This document shows positions 21,669-30,727 of a stretch of DNA of 64,000 nucleotides, one piece after another. The stretch covers positions 182,762 through 246,761 of the forward strand of contig JAIRVP010000015.1 in the NCBI GenBank assembly GCA_031253835.1, in the 5' to 3' direction. The first letter of the stretch is position 1. Every line of letters starts with the position of its first letter. A program made the position numbers and the translations under genes. The DNA is from Burkholderia sp. GTDB taxonomy: Bacteria; Pseudomonadota; Gammaproteobacteria; Burkholderiales; Burkholderiaceae. The notes beneath the pieces are model-generated. The model saw only the letters and a program-made list of their open reading frames with translations, was not told where the DNA came from and did no database searches.

Positions 21669-22475
21669 ATGCGAGAACTGCCGACGCCTACGCTCCCTTT
21701 TGCCTCGCTGCCCCTCGACACGTCGCGGCGCCACCTGCCGCGCGCCAGTGAAACCGTCACATCGGAGTATCGCCTGCGCGCCGCGTGGGCGCGTACGGAA
21801 GACGAATTGCGCGAAGCCCAGCGCCTGCGCTACAGCGTGTTCGCCGAAGAGATGGGCGCGCAGGTCAGCGGCCCGTCCGGTCTCGACGTCGATCCGTTCG
21901 ACGCGTACTGCGACCACCTGCTGGTGCGCGATCTCGACACGCTGAAGGTCGTCGGCACGTACCGCGTGCTGCCGCCGCACCAGGCGGCACGTGTCGGCCG
22001 CCTGTACGCCGAAGGCGAATTCGACCTGTCGCGCCTCACGCACCTGCGCGGCAAGATGGTCGAGGTCGGCCGCTCGTGCGTGCACAGCGACTACCGCAGC
22101 GGCGCCGTCATCATGGCGCTGTGGGGCGGCCTCGGCGCGTACATGATGCAGAACGGCTACGAGACGATGCTCGGCTGCGCGAGCGTGTCGATGGCCGATG
22201 GCGGCCACTATGCGGCGAACCTGTACCAGTCGCTGTCGGCCGGCTCGCTGACGGCGCCCGAGTACCGCGCGTTCCCGCACACGGCACTGCCGGTCGACGA
22301 GCTGCAGACGGGCACCGTCGTCGCGCCGCCGCCGCTGATCAAGGGCTACCTGCGTCTCGGCGCGAAGATTTGCGGCGCACCGGCCTGGGATCCCGACTTC
22401 AACTGCGCGGATTTCCTGACGCTGTTCCGCCTGTCGGACATCAACGCGCGCTACGCCCGCCACTTCCTGGGCTGA
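21669..22475 (+). CDS. OlsB-like N-acyltransferase (GNAT fold)
   Basis: The protein of about 268 residues resembles ornithine N-alpha-acyltransferases (OlsB, acetyltransferase_5 type), which make lyso-ornithine lipid from acyl-ACP. Seen are EDELREAQRLRYSVFAEEMGA, then VGTYRVLPP, the core MVEVGRSCVHSDYRSGAVI and a C-terminal RLGAKICGAPAWDPDFNCADF. All are typical of this group. ATG 21669 is chosen (MRELPTPTLPF); an in-frame GTG lies at 21594. Assignment to OlsB rather than another acyl-ACP N-acyltransferase is probable, not certain. Confidence 0.8.
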   Translation: MRELPTPTLPFASLPLDTSRRHLPRASETVTSEYRLRAAWARTEDELREAQRLRYSVFAEEMGAQVSGPSGLDVDPFDAYCDHLLVRDLDTLKVVGTYRVLPPHQAARVGRLYAEGEFDLSRLTHLRGKMVEVGRSCVHSDYRSGAVIMALWGGLGAYMMQNGYETMLGCASVSMADGGHYAANLYQSLSAGSLTAPEYRAFPHTALPVDELQTGTVVAPPPLIKGYLRLGAKICGAPAWDPDFNCADFLTLFRLSDINARYARHFLG

Positions 22476-22517
22476 GCCGTGTGAACCGCGTCGCGCCCGT
22501 TCCGGGCGTGCGCAAAC

Positions 22518-22555
22518 GAACGCCGTCGTGCGGCAATGGCCACGCGACGGCGTTC
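22518..22555 (+). terminator. Perfect 11-bp inverted repeat after the OlsB-like gene
   Basis: Bases 22518-22528 pair perfectly with 22545-22555 across a 16-base loop, 43 bases after the stop. No T-run follows, so this may be a 3'-end stabiliser or a weak terminator. Confidence 0.45.
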
Positions 22556-22665
22556 ATGCATTCGGCCCTGATAATTTTCGAGGTACGCGGTTTCCGGCGT
22601 GCCACGGGATGGCACGTTTCAGGACGGCCCGGGTGCGATACGGGCCGGACTGCAGGGCGGCTCGC

Positions 22666-22836
22666 TCAGTGCTTGCGCCGCCAGTCGAGCAGGTGGTGTT
22701 CCGCCATCCAGTGGTGGATCATTCCTTCGCCGTCATGGCTACGCTTGTATTCGCGCGACTCGAAGTACGACAGCGCGACCAGCACCATCAGGCCAATGAA
22801 CAGGCCGATCAGGCCCGCAATTTCTTCAGACGACAT
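22666..22836 (-). CDS. Small single-pass membrane protein, unknown function
   Basis: The 56-residue protein starts MSSEEIAGLIGLFIGL after a strong AAAGGAGG site. It has one membrane segment (about residues 5-24) and a charged tail rich in Arg and His (HHWMAEHHLLDWRRKH). The in-frame upstream extension to 22884 is not needed because the ribosome site decides the start. No family is recognised. It diverges from the lipoprotein gene on the other strand. Confidence 0.65.
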   Translation of the reverse strand: MSSEEIAGLIGLFIGLMVLVALSYFESREYKRSHDGEGMIHHWMAEHHLLDWRRKH

Positions 22837-22972
22837 GGCAGCCTCCTTTCCACGGCACAGCGCCATGCGTACATAGTAGGACATGCGCGGCGCGACCCAG
22901 AAACCGGATTTCCGCTAGACTCGGCGCGGTCCCGGCGCGCGATGGGCGCACCGTTTTCCGGAGCCATACCCG

Positions 22973-23149
22973 ATGACCCGTTTCATGCTGGCCGTGCTGG
23001 CCGCATCCTTCCTCGCCGGCTGCGGCAGCGACCCTCACCAGGCCCGCCGTGGCCACCCGCCGGAAGATCCGGCCGACTATCATGGCGTGCCGACCGACAT
23101 GACGCCGCCGACGATGCTCGACGCGCCGCCGCCGAAACCGACGCAGTAA
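22973..23149 (+). CDS. Small lipoprotein, unknown function
   Basis: A 58-residue frame begins with a lipoprotein signal (MTRFMLAVLAASFLAGC), with lipobox LAGC and Cys17 as the lipidation site. The short mature part (GSDPHQARRGHPPEDPADYH and a Pro-rich end) has no recognisable fold. CCGGAG lies six bases before the ATG. It is convergent with the MATE gene. The Pro-rich tail is typical of small outer-membrane-anchored lipoproteins. Confidence 0.65.
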   Translation: MTRFMLAVLAASFLAGCGSDPHQARRGHPPEDPADYHGVPTDMTPPTMLDAPPPKPTQ

Positions 23150-23168
23150 CGGTCGGCCGGGCCCGCCG

Positions 23169-24548
23169 TCACGCGCGGGCAGTGGGCGTGGCGTGCGTGT
23201 CGGCGCCAATGCGCCGCAACAGCCCGGGCAGGTAGCGCGCGAGCGTCGCGCCGCGTGCAGCCATGAACAGCAGCAGCGCGAACCAGAGGCCGTGATTGCC
23301 GAACGTGCCGACGGCCGCGAGCGTGGCCGCGATGAAGATCGAGAACGACACGACCATTGCGCGCATCAGCGATTGCGTCTGCGTGGCGCCGATGAAGACG
23401 CCATCGAGCAGGAAGCCCCAGACCGACACGATCGGCGAGATCGCGGCCCACGGCAGGTAGCGCAGCGCGACGGCGCGGATCTCGGCCTGATCGGTCAGGC
23501 GCGCGACGATCCAGCCGCCGGCCGCCCAGTAGACGAGCGCGAACAGCAGCGCGCCGAGTGCCGACCAGAGCAGCGTGACGCGTACGGCCTGCCGGAATGC
23601 GCGGCGGTCGCGCGCGCCGGCCGCCGCGCCGACGAGCGCCTCGGCCGCATGCGCGAAGCCGTCGAGGCCATAGGCCATGAAGGTCTGGAAATTCAGCAGC
23701 AGCGCGTTTGCCGCGAGCGTCGCGTCGCCCTGTTTGGCGCCGAGGTGCGCGAACCAGCCGAACGCGCCGAGCAGGCACAGCGTGCGCAGGAAGATGTCGC
23801 GATTGAGCACGATCAGCCGCTTGAGCGCGACGCGGTCGGCGAGCGCACGTACCGCGATCGGTGCAAGGCCGCGCGGGCGCAGGCGCCACAGCATCCACGC
23901 GCCGAGCGCGAAACCGAAGGCATCCGCGGAGGCCGTCGCGGCACCGATGCCGGCGATGCCCCAGCCGAAGCCGTACACATAGAGCAGGACGGCGCCGATG
24001 TTCACCGCGTTGATGAACACCTGCGCGACGAGCGCGAGCCGCACGCGCTGCATGCCGAGCAGGTAGCCGAGCACGACGTAGTTCGCGAGCGCGAAGGGCG
24101 CGCTCCAGATCCGCGCGTGGCTGTACGCGAGCGCAGTCTCTCGCACGGCATCGCTGCCGCCGAGCGCGGACAGCGCGAACGACAGCAGCGGCACCTGCAG
24201 CGCGAGCACGGCGGCGCCGAGCGCGAACGCGACGATCAGCGCGCGCAGCAGGTTCAGGCGGATCGCGGCGGTGTCCCCGGCGCCATGCGCCTGCGCGACG
24301 AGGCCGGTCGTCCCCATCCGCAGGAAACCGAAACCCCAGAACACGAAATTGAAGAACAGCCCGCCGAGCGCGACGCCGCCGAGATACTGCGCGCCGTCGA
24401 GGTGACCGGCGACAGCCGTGTCGACCGCACCGAGGATCGGCTGGGTCAGGTTCGCGAGGACGATCGGGAAGGCGAGCGCGAGGACGCGCCGGTGCGTGAC
24501 GGTGGCCGAGCCGGCGCCGGCCCCGTGCGGTAACGCGGATTCTGACAT
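23169..24548 (-). CDS. MATE family efflux transporter (DinF-like)
   Basis: The 459-residue protein has twelve predicted membrane segments and the MATE N-terminal pattern RRVLALAFPIVLANLTQPILGAVDTAVAGHL, ending one helix in a DTAVAGHL loop typical of the DinF branch. MATE proteins export cationic drugs and metabolites against sodium or protons. The start is set at MSESALPHG (24548); the frame runs open further upstream into the next gene. The DUF2288 gene stops 10 bases upstream, so they are probably cotranscribed. Confidence 0.9.
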   Translation of the reverse strand: MSESALPHGAGAGSATVTHRRVLALAFPIVLANLTQPILGAVDTAVAGHLDGAQYLGGVALGGLFFNFVFWGFGFLRMGTTGLVAQAHGAGDTAAIRLNLLRALIVAFALGAAVLALQVPLLSFALSALGGSDAVRETALAYSHARIWSAPFALANYVVLGYLLGMQRVRLALVAQVFINAVNIGAVLLYVYGFGWGIAGIGAATASADAFGFALGAWMLWRLRPRGLAPIAVRALADRVALKRLIVLNRDIFLRTLCLLGAFGWFAHLGAKQGDATLAANALLLNFQTFMAYGLDGFAHAAEALVGAAAGARDRRAFRQAVRVTLLWSALGALLFALVYWAAGGWIVARLTDQAEIRAVALRYLPWAAISPIVSVWGFLLDGVFIGATQTQSLMRAMVVSFSIFIAATLAAVGTFGNHGLWFALLLFMAARGATLARYLPGLLRRIGADTHATPTARA

Positions 24549-24558
24549 GGCGGACGCG

Positions 24559-24882
24559 TCAGGCGCGTTCCTGCACGCAGACCCACGGCGAGACGACGAC
24601 CGCCCACAGCTCCGGGTTGCGCGCCGCGAAGTCGGCGGCCGTTTCGGCCGGCATGCGGGCGACGAGGCCGGCCGACAGCCAGCGCGTGACCTGCTCGGCA
24701 TCATCGCTGGCGACCGCTTCCGCGACGCTGACGAGATCGAGGTCGCGCGCGACGGACAACAGCTTGCCCTGCGCGAAAAAGCGTTCGAGATCGCACCAGT
24801 CGATCTTGGCGGTTTCGCCGAGGAGTTTGGCGTAGAGCGGGCTGTGCGACGCGCCCGCGGCGGATGGCTGATCAGAGGACAT
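24559..24882 (-). CDS. DUF2288 family protein
   Basis: The 107-residue protein carries the short DUF2288 pattern: LLGETAKIDWCDLERFFAQGKLLSV, then LDLVSVAEAVASDDAEQVTRWLSAG and a C-terminal WAVVVSPWVCVQER. The function of the family is unknown. The start is at MSSDQPSAAG. It is upstream of the MATE gene on the same strand and may share its transcript. Confidence 0.75.
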   Translation of the reverse strand: MSSDQPSAAGASHSPLYAKLLGETAKIDWCDLERFFAQGKLLSVARDLDLVSVAEAVASDDAEQVTRWLSAGLVARMPAETAADFAARNPELWAVVVSPWVCVQERA

Positions 24883-24955
24883 CGGTTTCTTGGAAAAACT
24901 GCGTGGCGCCACTATAAACCATCCGGCCGCACGGGCCGAGCCGGTGATGAGTGGC

Positions 24956-26575
24956 TCACGCGTCGCGCAGCGCGCGCCGCACGATCTTGCCGGTCGCGGT
25001 CATCGGCAGGCTGTCGACGAACGCGATCGCGCGCGGATACTCGTGCGCGGCGAGCCGCGTGCGGACGTGTGCCTGCAGCGCGAGCACGAGCGCATCGTCG
25101 CCGACGTGGCCGGGATTCAGCACGACGAACGCCTTGACGATCTCGGTGCGCGTCGCGTCGGGCACGCCGACGACGGCCGTCATCCGCACCGCCGGATGCG
25201 TGAGCAGGCAGTCCTCGATCGGGCCCGGGCCGATCCGGTAGCCGGCGCTCGTGATCACGTCGTCGTCGCGGCCGACGAAGCGCACGAAGCCGTCGGCGTC
25301 GATCATGCCCGTATCGCCGGTGAGCAGGTAGTCGCCCGCGAACTTGTCGCGCGTCGCATCCGGGTTGCGCCAGTATTCGATGAACATCACCGGGTCGGGG
25401 CGGCGCACCGCGATGCGGCCTTCGATGCCCGGCGGCAGCGGCGTGCCGTCCGCGTCGACGATCGCGACCGCATGACCGGGCACCGCCTTGCCGATCGCAC
25501 CGGGCTGCGCGTCGAACAGCGCCGCGCACGACGACAGCACCATGTTGCACTCGGTTTGCCCGTAGAACTCGTTGATCGTCACGCCGAGCGCATCGCGCCC
25601 CCAGGCCGTCAGCTCGGTGCCGAGCGATTCGCCGCCGCTCGCGACCGATTTCAGCGACAGCGCGTAGCGTTCGCGCGGCGCCGTAACGGCGCGCATCAGC
25701 TTCAGCGCGGTGGGCGGCAGGAACGCGTGCGTGACGCCGTGCCGCGCCATCAGCGCGAACGCCGCGTCGCCGTCGAACTTCTCGAAGCGGCGCGCGAGCA
25801 CCGGCACGCCGTGATGCCAGGACGGCAACAGCACGTCGAGCAGCCCGCCGATCCATGCCCAGTCGGCCGGCGTCCAGAACAGGCGCGCGTCGCGCGGGAA
25901 GCATTGCTGCGACATTTCGACGCCCGGCAGGTGGCCGAGCAGCACGCGATGGGCATGCAGCGCGCCTTTCGGTTTGCCCGTCGTACCGGACGTGTAGATG
26001 ATCACCGCCGGATCGTCGGCGGCCGTGTCGGCCGGCACGAAATCCGGCGTTTCGGCGGCGAGCGCCATGTCGTAACGCAGCACGCCCTGTGCGTCGGGTG
26101 CATCGTCACCGACGCAGTAGACGGTATGCAGCGCCGGCAGCTGCGTGCGCAGCGGTGCGATTTTCGCGTAGCCGGCCGCGTCGGTGACGAGCGCGGCTGC
26201 CTCGCTGTTTGCGAGCCGGTATTCGAGCGCGTCGACGCCGAACAGCGTGAAGAGCGGCACCGCGATCGCGCCGAGCTTGTACGCGGCGAGGTGCGCAATG
26301 GCCGTTTCGGGGCCTTGCGCGAGAAAGATGCCGATCCGGTCGCCGCGTCGCAGGCCGGCGCGCGCAAAGCTGTTCGCGAGCCGGTTAGAAGCATTCTTCA
26401 GGTCGTCGAACGTGAGGCGGGAAACGTCGCCTTGCGCCGTTTCGTAGATCAATGCGAGGCGTCCGCTGCCGTCGGCCCATTTGTCGCAGACGTCCACGCC
26501 GATGTTGTAGCGGGCCGGAATGTCCCACTGGAAGCGGGAGAGCAGGTCGTCGTAGCGGTCGGCGGCGGGCAGCAT
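24956..26575 (-). CDS. AMP-forming acyl-CoA synthetase
   Basis: The 539-residue ANL-family ligase activates a carboxylate with ATP and joins it to CoA. Motifs are clear: phosphate loop IIYTSGTTGKPKGAL, adenine-site INEFYGQTECN, hinge TGDTGMIDADGFVRFVGRDDDVI, and the C-terminal catalytic Lys in ATGKIVRRAL. The N-terminal layout (WDIPARYNIG) resembles the medium-chain and acetate-like branch. The substrate cannot be told from sequence. No partner enzyme is adjacent. Confidence 0.9.
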   Translation of the reverse strand: MLPAADRYDDLLSRFQWDIPARYNIGVDVCDKWADGSGRLALIYETAQGDVSRLTFDDLKNASNRLANSFARAGLRRGDRIGIFLAQGPETAIAHLAAYKLGAIAVPLFTLFGVDALEYRLANSEAAALVTDAAGYAKIAPLRTQLPALHTVYCVGDDAPDAQGVLRYDMALAAETPDFVPADTAADDPAVIIYTSGTTGKPKGALHAHRVLLGHLPGVEMSQQCFPRDARLFWTPADWAWIGGLLDVLLPSWHHGVPVLARRFEKFDGDAAFALMARHGVTHAFLPPTALKLMRAVTAPRERYALSLKSVASGGESLGTELTAWGRDALGVTINEFYGQTECNMVLSSCAALFDAQPGAIGKAVPGHAVAIVDADGTPLPPGIEGRIAVRRPDPVMFIEYWRNPDATRDKFAGDYLLTGDTGMIDADGFVRFVGRDDDVITSAGYRIGPGPIEDCLLTHPAVRMTAVVGVPDATRTEIVKAFVVLNPGHVGDDALVLALQAHVRTRLAAHEYPRAIAFVDSLPMTATGKIVRRALRDA

Positions 26576-26753
26576 CGCGTTGTCTCCTGGGTGTCGAACG
26601 GGGCGTCGGGTGCACGGCCTACATCAGGTTTTCACGCAGACGAATTCACAATGGTGTCTGCTGATAGGGAATGTTCGGACTCGTCCAATAGCCACGGCTC
26701 AGTGCACGATTCCACAATGACGCATAAGATCAAGTCAAAACAGTGATGTGACC

Positions 26754-26873
26754 ATGGATTTGCTTCTGATAGCTGCGGGGTTCAGCCTGATCGGAATCGG
26801 CGTGCTGGTGGCGTTTGCTCGTCACGTCGATCCGTTGTCCGGCCGTTTCACCGGACGTCTGCGCAAGCGCTGA
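26754..26873 (+). CDS. Possible 39-residue membrane peptide
   Basis: An ATG frame of 39 residues (MDLLLIAAGFSLIGIGVLVAF, then a basic tail ending RLRKR) encodes one membrane segment followed by a positive cytoplasmic end. There is no strong ribosome site. A 15-bp hairpin follows the stop. The codons are G+C-rich like real genes nearby. It is plausible but unproven. Confidence 0.4.
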   Translation: MDLLLIAAGFSLIGIGVLVAFARHVDPLSGRFTGRLRKR

Positions 26874-26897
26874 CTCGACCATTCTAGTTTTCACCGC

Positions 26898-26933
26898 GAC
26901 GGCACGCGATGCGCGCCGGCATCGCGTGTCGTC
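26898..26933. terminator. 15-bp hairpin between convergent genes
   Basis: Bases 26898-26912 pair with 26919-26933 (one wobble) around a 6-base loop. It lies between the 39-residue frame and the end of the NlpD-like gene, and could end both transcripts. There is no T-run. Confidence 0.5.
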
Positions 26934-26943
26934 TGTCGCGCGC

Positions 26944-27645
26944 TCAGCGCGCCGGCAGATAGCGTGACGGGTCGATCGACCGGCCGCCGTAGCGCAGCTC
27001 GAAATGCAGCGCGACGCGATCGCTGTCGCTGTTGCCCATCTCCGCGATTGACTGCCCCTGCGTGACCGACTGGCCTTCCTTCACCAGCAGCGCGCGGTTG
27101 TGCGCGTAGGCGGTCAGGTAGTCGGCATTGTGCTTCAGGATGATCAGGTTGCCGTAGCCGCGCAGCCCGTTACCGGCATAGACCACGACACCCGGTGCAG
27201 CCGCAACCACCGGCGTACCCGGTGAGTTCGCGATGTCGATCCCCTTCGATTTGGAGCCGTCGAACGTGCGGACCACATTGCCGGCCGCCGGCCAGATCAG
27301 CGCAATGCTCGTGGCCGGCTTGACGGCCGATTCGACCGGCGCGGAAGGTGCGGGGCGCGCACGGCCCGCGCTGCCGGTGCCGGTGGTCGACGGCGTCGAT
27401 GCGGTGGTCGTGCCGGGCGGCGGCGCGACGCGCAGCACCTGGCCGACTTCGATTGCATCGGGGTTCGTCATCTGGTTCCAGCGCACGACGTTCTGCACCG
27501 ACGTGCGGTTGTCGCGCGCGATCTTGTAGAGCGTGTCGCCACGCTCGACGCGATAGAACCCGGGGCCGACGGGCGCGGAGCCGCACGCGACGAGCAGGGC
27601 GGCGCAGGCGGCTGCGAAGAGTCGCTTCGTTGTTGTTCCGAACAT
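26944..27645 (-). CDS. NlpD-like lipoprotein, LysM plus degenerate M23 domain
   Basis: The 233-residue protein has a lipoprotein signal (lipobox LLVAC, Cys21), a LysM peptidoglycan-binding domain (about residues 30-75), a Thr/Ser/Pro linker and a LytM (M23) domain (about 120-230). The first zinc ligand of active M23 enzymes (HxGxD) is missing: the segment reads SKGIDI. A later His pair region (LTAYAHN and ALHFELR) remains. This is the pattern of NlpD and EnvC, which do not cut peptidoglycan but activate AmiA/AmiC-type amidases during division. The start is at MFGTTTKRLF. Confidence 0.85.
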   Translation of the reverse strand: MFGTTTKRLFAAACAALLVACGSAPVGPGFYRVERGDTLYKIARDNRTSVQNVVRWNQMTNPDAIEVGQVLRVAPPPGTTTASTPSTTGTGSAGRARPAPSAPVESAVKPATSIALIWPAAGNVVRTFDGSKSKGIDIANSPGTPVVAAAPGVVVYAGNGLRGYGNLIILKHNADYLTAYAHNRALLVKEGQSVTQGQSIAEMGNSDSDRVALHFELRYGGRSIDPSRYLPAR

Positions 27646-27777
27646 TGAACCTCGCAAAACCCTGCCGCGGGTCACGCGGCAGGCAACACAAAACGTCCGA
27701 TTTTAACGGGTTCGACCCGCGTACCGCAGTTTAGGCCGTTGCCGGGGCCGTCGCGCGCCGGTTGGGCGCGCCGTAGA

Positions 27778-28689
27778 TCAGCCGGCGAGCGGGCGGACGC
27801 GAATGCGCAGCGTGGCCGTTTCGGTCGCACCCGGCGCCAGCATGCGCAGCCCGAGACCGTTGTGGATCGCGTCGGGCAGGCCGAGCCACGGCTCGACGCA
27901 GTAGAAGTCGGAATCCGGCTTTTCGGTCCAGGTGGTGACCGCGTACCACGGGATCGAGCCCGGCACGTCGAGCGCGATCTCGATCGTGCGGCGGCGGCCC
28001 GGCATCACGATGCGCACCGGTACGGACGGTTCGCCGTCGAGGCAGTGGAAGCGGTCGATGATGGCCGGATTGTCGAGGCGGTAGTGTGCTTCGCCGGGTT
28101 CGAGCGGGCTGATCGAGCCGTCCGGGCGCTGCTGGCAGCTGCGGGTCGGCGGCAGTTCGAGCGTGGTGTCGGCGCGTTCGCCATGCGGCAGCGCGAAATA
28201 GAAGTGGTGGCCGGCGTAGTAGGGCAGCGGCGTGTCGCCGCGATTGGTCGTCGTCAGCGCGACGTCGAGCGTGTGCGCGTCGGCCAGCCGGTAGGTCGTC
28301 TCGAACCGGAAATCGAACGGGTAGCTCGCGCGCAATGCGTCGTTCGCGTCGAGCGTCATCGACAGCGCGGCGCCGTCGGCCGACGGGTGTGCGTCGAACG
28401 GCAGGTCGCGCGCGAAGCCGTGCATCGGCAGGTCGCGGACCACGCCGGCGGCGTCGCGCCAGCGGCCGAGTTCGCCGTCGACGCGGTGGCGGCCGAGGAA
28501 CGGGAACAGCAGCGGATTGCCGCCGCGTACGCGGGCGAGGTTGCCCCAGTCGGCCGTTTCCGGCCAGAAGATGACCGGTTCGCCGTCGACGTGCCAGGAC
28601 AGCAGGCGGCCGCCGAATTGCGGGGCGACCCGGACGAGCGACGGGCCGGCGTGAAGTTCGTGGATATCGTGTTGCTGGAAGATCGGCAT
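27778..28689 (-). CDS. Aldose 1-epimerase family protein
   Basis: The 303-residue galactose mutarotase-like protein has the pattern APQFGGRLLSWHVDGEPVIFW, the catalytic-region PLLFPFLGR and PMHGFARDL (His), YYAGHHFYFALP (second His) and the C-terminal FYCVEPWLGLPDAIHNG (Glu). It interconverts sugar anomers or hexose-6-phosphates. The start at MPIFQQHDIHE fits the family; the frame runs open beyond it. Confidence 0.88.
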   Translation of the reverse strand: MPIFQQHDIHELHAGPSLVRVAPQFGGRLLSWHVDGEPVIFWPETADWGNLARVRGGNPLLFPFLGRHRVDGELGRWRDAAGVVRDLPMHGFARDLPFDAHPSADGAALSMTLDANDALRASYPFDFRFETTYRLADAHTLDVALTTTNRGDTPLPYYAGHHFYFALPHGERADTTLELPPTRSCQQRPDGSISPLEPGEAHYRLDNPAIIDRFHCLDGEPSVPVRIVMPGRRRTIEIALDVPGSIPWYAVTTWTEKPDSDFYCVEPWLGLPDAIHNGLGLRMLAPGATETATLRIRVRPLAG

Positions 28690-28860
28690 GGCGAATCGGA
28701 TTGGGCGGGTGGATGGAGCAACGCGCGTTCCATTATCGTGCCACGGCCGCTCGGGGAAAACCCTTCTCGGGAAATTGCGAGTTTTTAACATTGTCAACGG
28801 TCTGGATAATGCATCTAAACCGGTGATGTTGCCGGGTCATGACACTTCGTGGAGGGGGCC

Positions 28861-28947
28861 ATGGATCTGGCAATGGCAATGGGTATCGCACTGTTCGGCA
28901 TGTTCACCGGCAGCACGATATTATTTTTCTATCAGCTCGGCCGCTGA
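28861..28947 (+). CDS. 28-residue membrane peptide with its own ribosome site and terminator
   Basis: ATG 28861 follows GGAGGGGG by a few bases and opens a 28-residue frame that is one membrane helix (MDLAMAMGIALFGMFTG, then STILFFYQLGR). A textbook terminator lies 26 bases after its stop. A good ribosome site, a hydrophobic peptide and a dedicated terminator together suggest a real small-protein gene. No family is recognised. Confidence 0.55.
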   Translation: MDLAMAMGIALFGMFTGSTILFFYQLGR

Positions 28948-28972
28948 CGGCAATTCCTGCCGAAGTCGACAG

Positions 28973-28999
28973 GCCCGCCATGCAAATGGCGGGCTTTTT
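28973..28999 (+). terminator. Rho-independent terminator after the 28-residue gene
   Basis: A perfect 9-bp stem (28973-28981 with 28986-28994) with a GCAA loop is followed by TTTTT. It can only serve the short transcript starting upstream of 28861. Confidence 0.88.
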
Positions 29000-29169
29000 G
29001 CTTTCTGTGTGCTTACAAATTGCAAGCGTTTGTGTGCATTGCCGCAATAACCGGCCAAATGCCTTGGCGCGGTAATCCTGGCTCGGCATAATCGGGGCGC
29101 GTTTTTTCGGACGCGCATCGCCTCGTCCGTCATTCTTCCCCGCTTAATCTCGACTAAAAGGACCGACGC

Positions 29170-30000
29170 GTGAGTCTCTGGTTTCTGGTATTCCTGAGCG
29201 TCCTGCAGGGCGTCACCGAACTCTTCCCCGTCAGCAGCCTGGGCCATACGCTGCTCGTGCCGGCGCTGTTCGGCATGCATATCGACAAGCACGCGCCGCA
29301 ACTGCTGCCGTTCCTCGTCGCACTGCACCTCGGCACCGCGCTGGCGCTGCTGTGGTACTTCCGTGCGCGCTGGGTCGCGCTGATCAGCGGCTTCTTCGCG
29401 CAGCTCGGCGGCCGCAAGAACGACGACGGCCACCTGATGTGGGCGCTGATCATCGGCACGATCCCGACCGGCATCGTCGGGCTGCTGCTGGAGAAGCGTA
29501 TCGAACGCGTGTTCCACGACCTGCGGATCGTCGCGATCGCGCTGATCGTGAACGGCGTGCTGCTGTGGCTCGGCGATCGCATTCAGCGCAGCCGCGCGCA
29601 CCAGGCGCCCGAGAAGATGACGTTCAAGCAGGCGTTCTTCGTGGGCCTCGCGCAGATCGGGGCGCTGATTCCGGGCTTCTCGCGCAGCGGGCTGACGATG
29701 ATCGCCGGCAATGCAGCCGGGCTGACGGCCGAGAAAGCGGCCGAATTCTCGTTCCTGCTCGGCACGCCGATCATCTTCGCGGCGGGCGTGCTCGAACTGC
29801 CGAAGCTGTTCCATGCGCGCGACCAGCTCGCCGATGCGCTGCTCGGCGGCGTGCTGACGGCGATCGCTGCGTACCTGAGCGTGCGGTTCCTGATGCGCTA
29901 TTTCGAAGGGCGCGGCCGGCTCGCGTCGTTCGGTGTGTACTGCGTGATTGCCGGTGTGTTCTGTCTCGGCTGGTTCATGCTGCATCCGCAGCCGGTTTGA
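29170..30000 (+). CDS. uppP: Undecaprenyl-diphosphate phosphatase
   Basis: The 276-residue polytopic membrane protein of the BacA/UppP family dephosphorylates undecaprenyl diphosphate to recycle the lipid carrier for peptidoglycan and O-antigen. Both active-site boxes are seen: [15 protein letters not shown] near the N-terminus and [16 protein letters not shown] about residue 173. Eight membrane segments are likely. The GTG start at 29170 is preceded by AAAAGGA. It lies just upstream of tRNA-Arg. Confidence 0.93.
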   Translation: MSLWFLVFLSVLQGVTELFPVSSLGHTLLVPALFGMHIDKHAPQLLPFLVALHLGTALALLWYFRARWVALISGFFAQLGGRKNDDGHLMWALIIGTIPTGIVGLLLEKRIERVFHDLRIVAIALIVNGVLLWLGDRIQRSRAHQAPEKMTFKQAFFVGLAQIGALIPGFSRSGLTMIAGNAAGLTAEKAAEFSFLLGTPIIFAAGVLELPKLFHARDQLADALLGGVLTAIAAYLSVRFLMRYFEGRGRLASFGVYCVIAGVFCLGWFMLHPQPV

Positions 30001-30043
30001 GGCTGCGATGGCTCGCTTCGCGTGATCTGACGCGATGATCGGG

Positions 30044-30049
30044 TATAAT
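30044..30049 (+). promoter_or_regulatory. Possible -10 element for tRNA-Arg
   Basis: A perfect TATAAT lies about 130 bases before tRNA-Arg, after the uppP stop. No good -35 is found at 17 bases, so the call is tentative. Confidence 0.35.
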
Positions 30050-30180
30050 TTCGGGCTCGGTTGCGTACCGGGCCCGTTTTGTTTCGGGGCTGTGAGTTTG
30101 GCTGCGCGGTTGCTGCTGCGCATTACTTGCAAGCCTGATGCCGAATGCGGTCCGCATCAGGCCGTGTCTTTTCTCCCCGA

Positions 30181-30257
30181 CCGCCCTTAGCTCAGTTGGA
30201 TAGAGCAACGGCCTTCTAAGCCGTAGGTCACTGGTTCGAATCCAGTAGGGCGGGCCA
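30181..30257 (+). tRNA. tRNA-Arg (anticodon TCT)
   Basis: A 77-base cloverleaf has acceptor CCGCCCT paired with AGGGCGG, discriminator G and an encoded CCA at 30255-30257. The anticodon loop CTTCTAA gives TCT for arginine. The T-arm is GGTTCGAATCC. The DNA changes character (more A+T, broken genes) immediately downstream, so this gene is the likely integration site of the following island. Confidence 0.96.
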
Positions 30258-30727
30258 GTAAAATCAATGGGTTACGTGTTTTTCTGTATGTGCCCCGATT
30301 CCCTCTGTCTCGCTAGGTCTACACTAGGTCTACACAATTCATAACCCGGTCTGGGACGGTGAGTCGGCACCATATGTGTATGGCGAGGCACGCGAGCAGC
30401 CCCGCGATAGCCATTGGCGGCGACTGCGAACGTAACTTCACGGCGATGCGGCTGGCCGTTGCCGACCCGGACCGGTCGTTCAACCCGGTGGGGTCCTGAT
30501 GGCGGCTTTCGAGGCAACATCGGATGCTTCTGTGTTGCAGTCGTCAGGATGCTGCTGTTGAGCCTCATAATGTGGTTATATCTGTCCGACTGTCATCCTG
30601 TTCGCAGCAGCTACCTACTTGGTGGGGAAATACATCCTTGACTGACTTCACATCAGGTATCTTAAATTCAGCCGAAAGTAGTTCCTTTGTTTCCTGATTC
30701 AAATTACATAAACATTGCGGGGGGCGT
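30258..30727. other. Island edge without recognisable gene
   Basis: This 470-base stretch after tRNA-Arg has only short frames with no family. It holds an 11-base tandem repeat at 30313-30334. No integrase and no second copy of the tRNA 3' end were found. It is probably the remnant of an island attachment region. Confidence 0.6.
30313..30334 (+). repeat. Two tandem copies of CTAGGTCTACA
   Basis: CTAGGTCTACA occurs at 30313-30323 and again at 30324-30334 without a gap, 56 bases after the tRNA-Arg gene. It could be a pair of recombinase arm sites or a slippage product. Confidence 0.7.
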
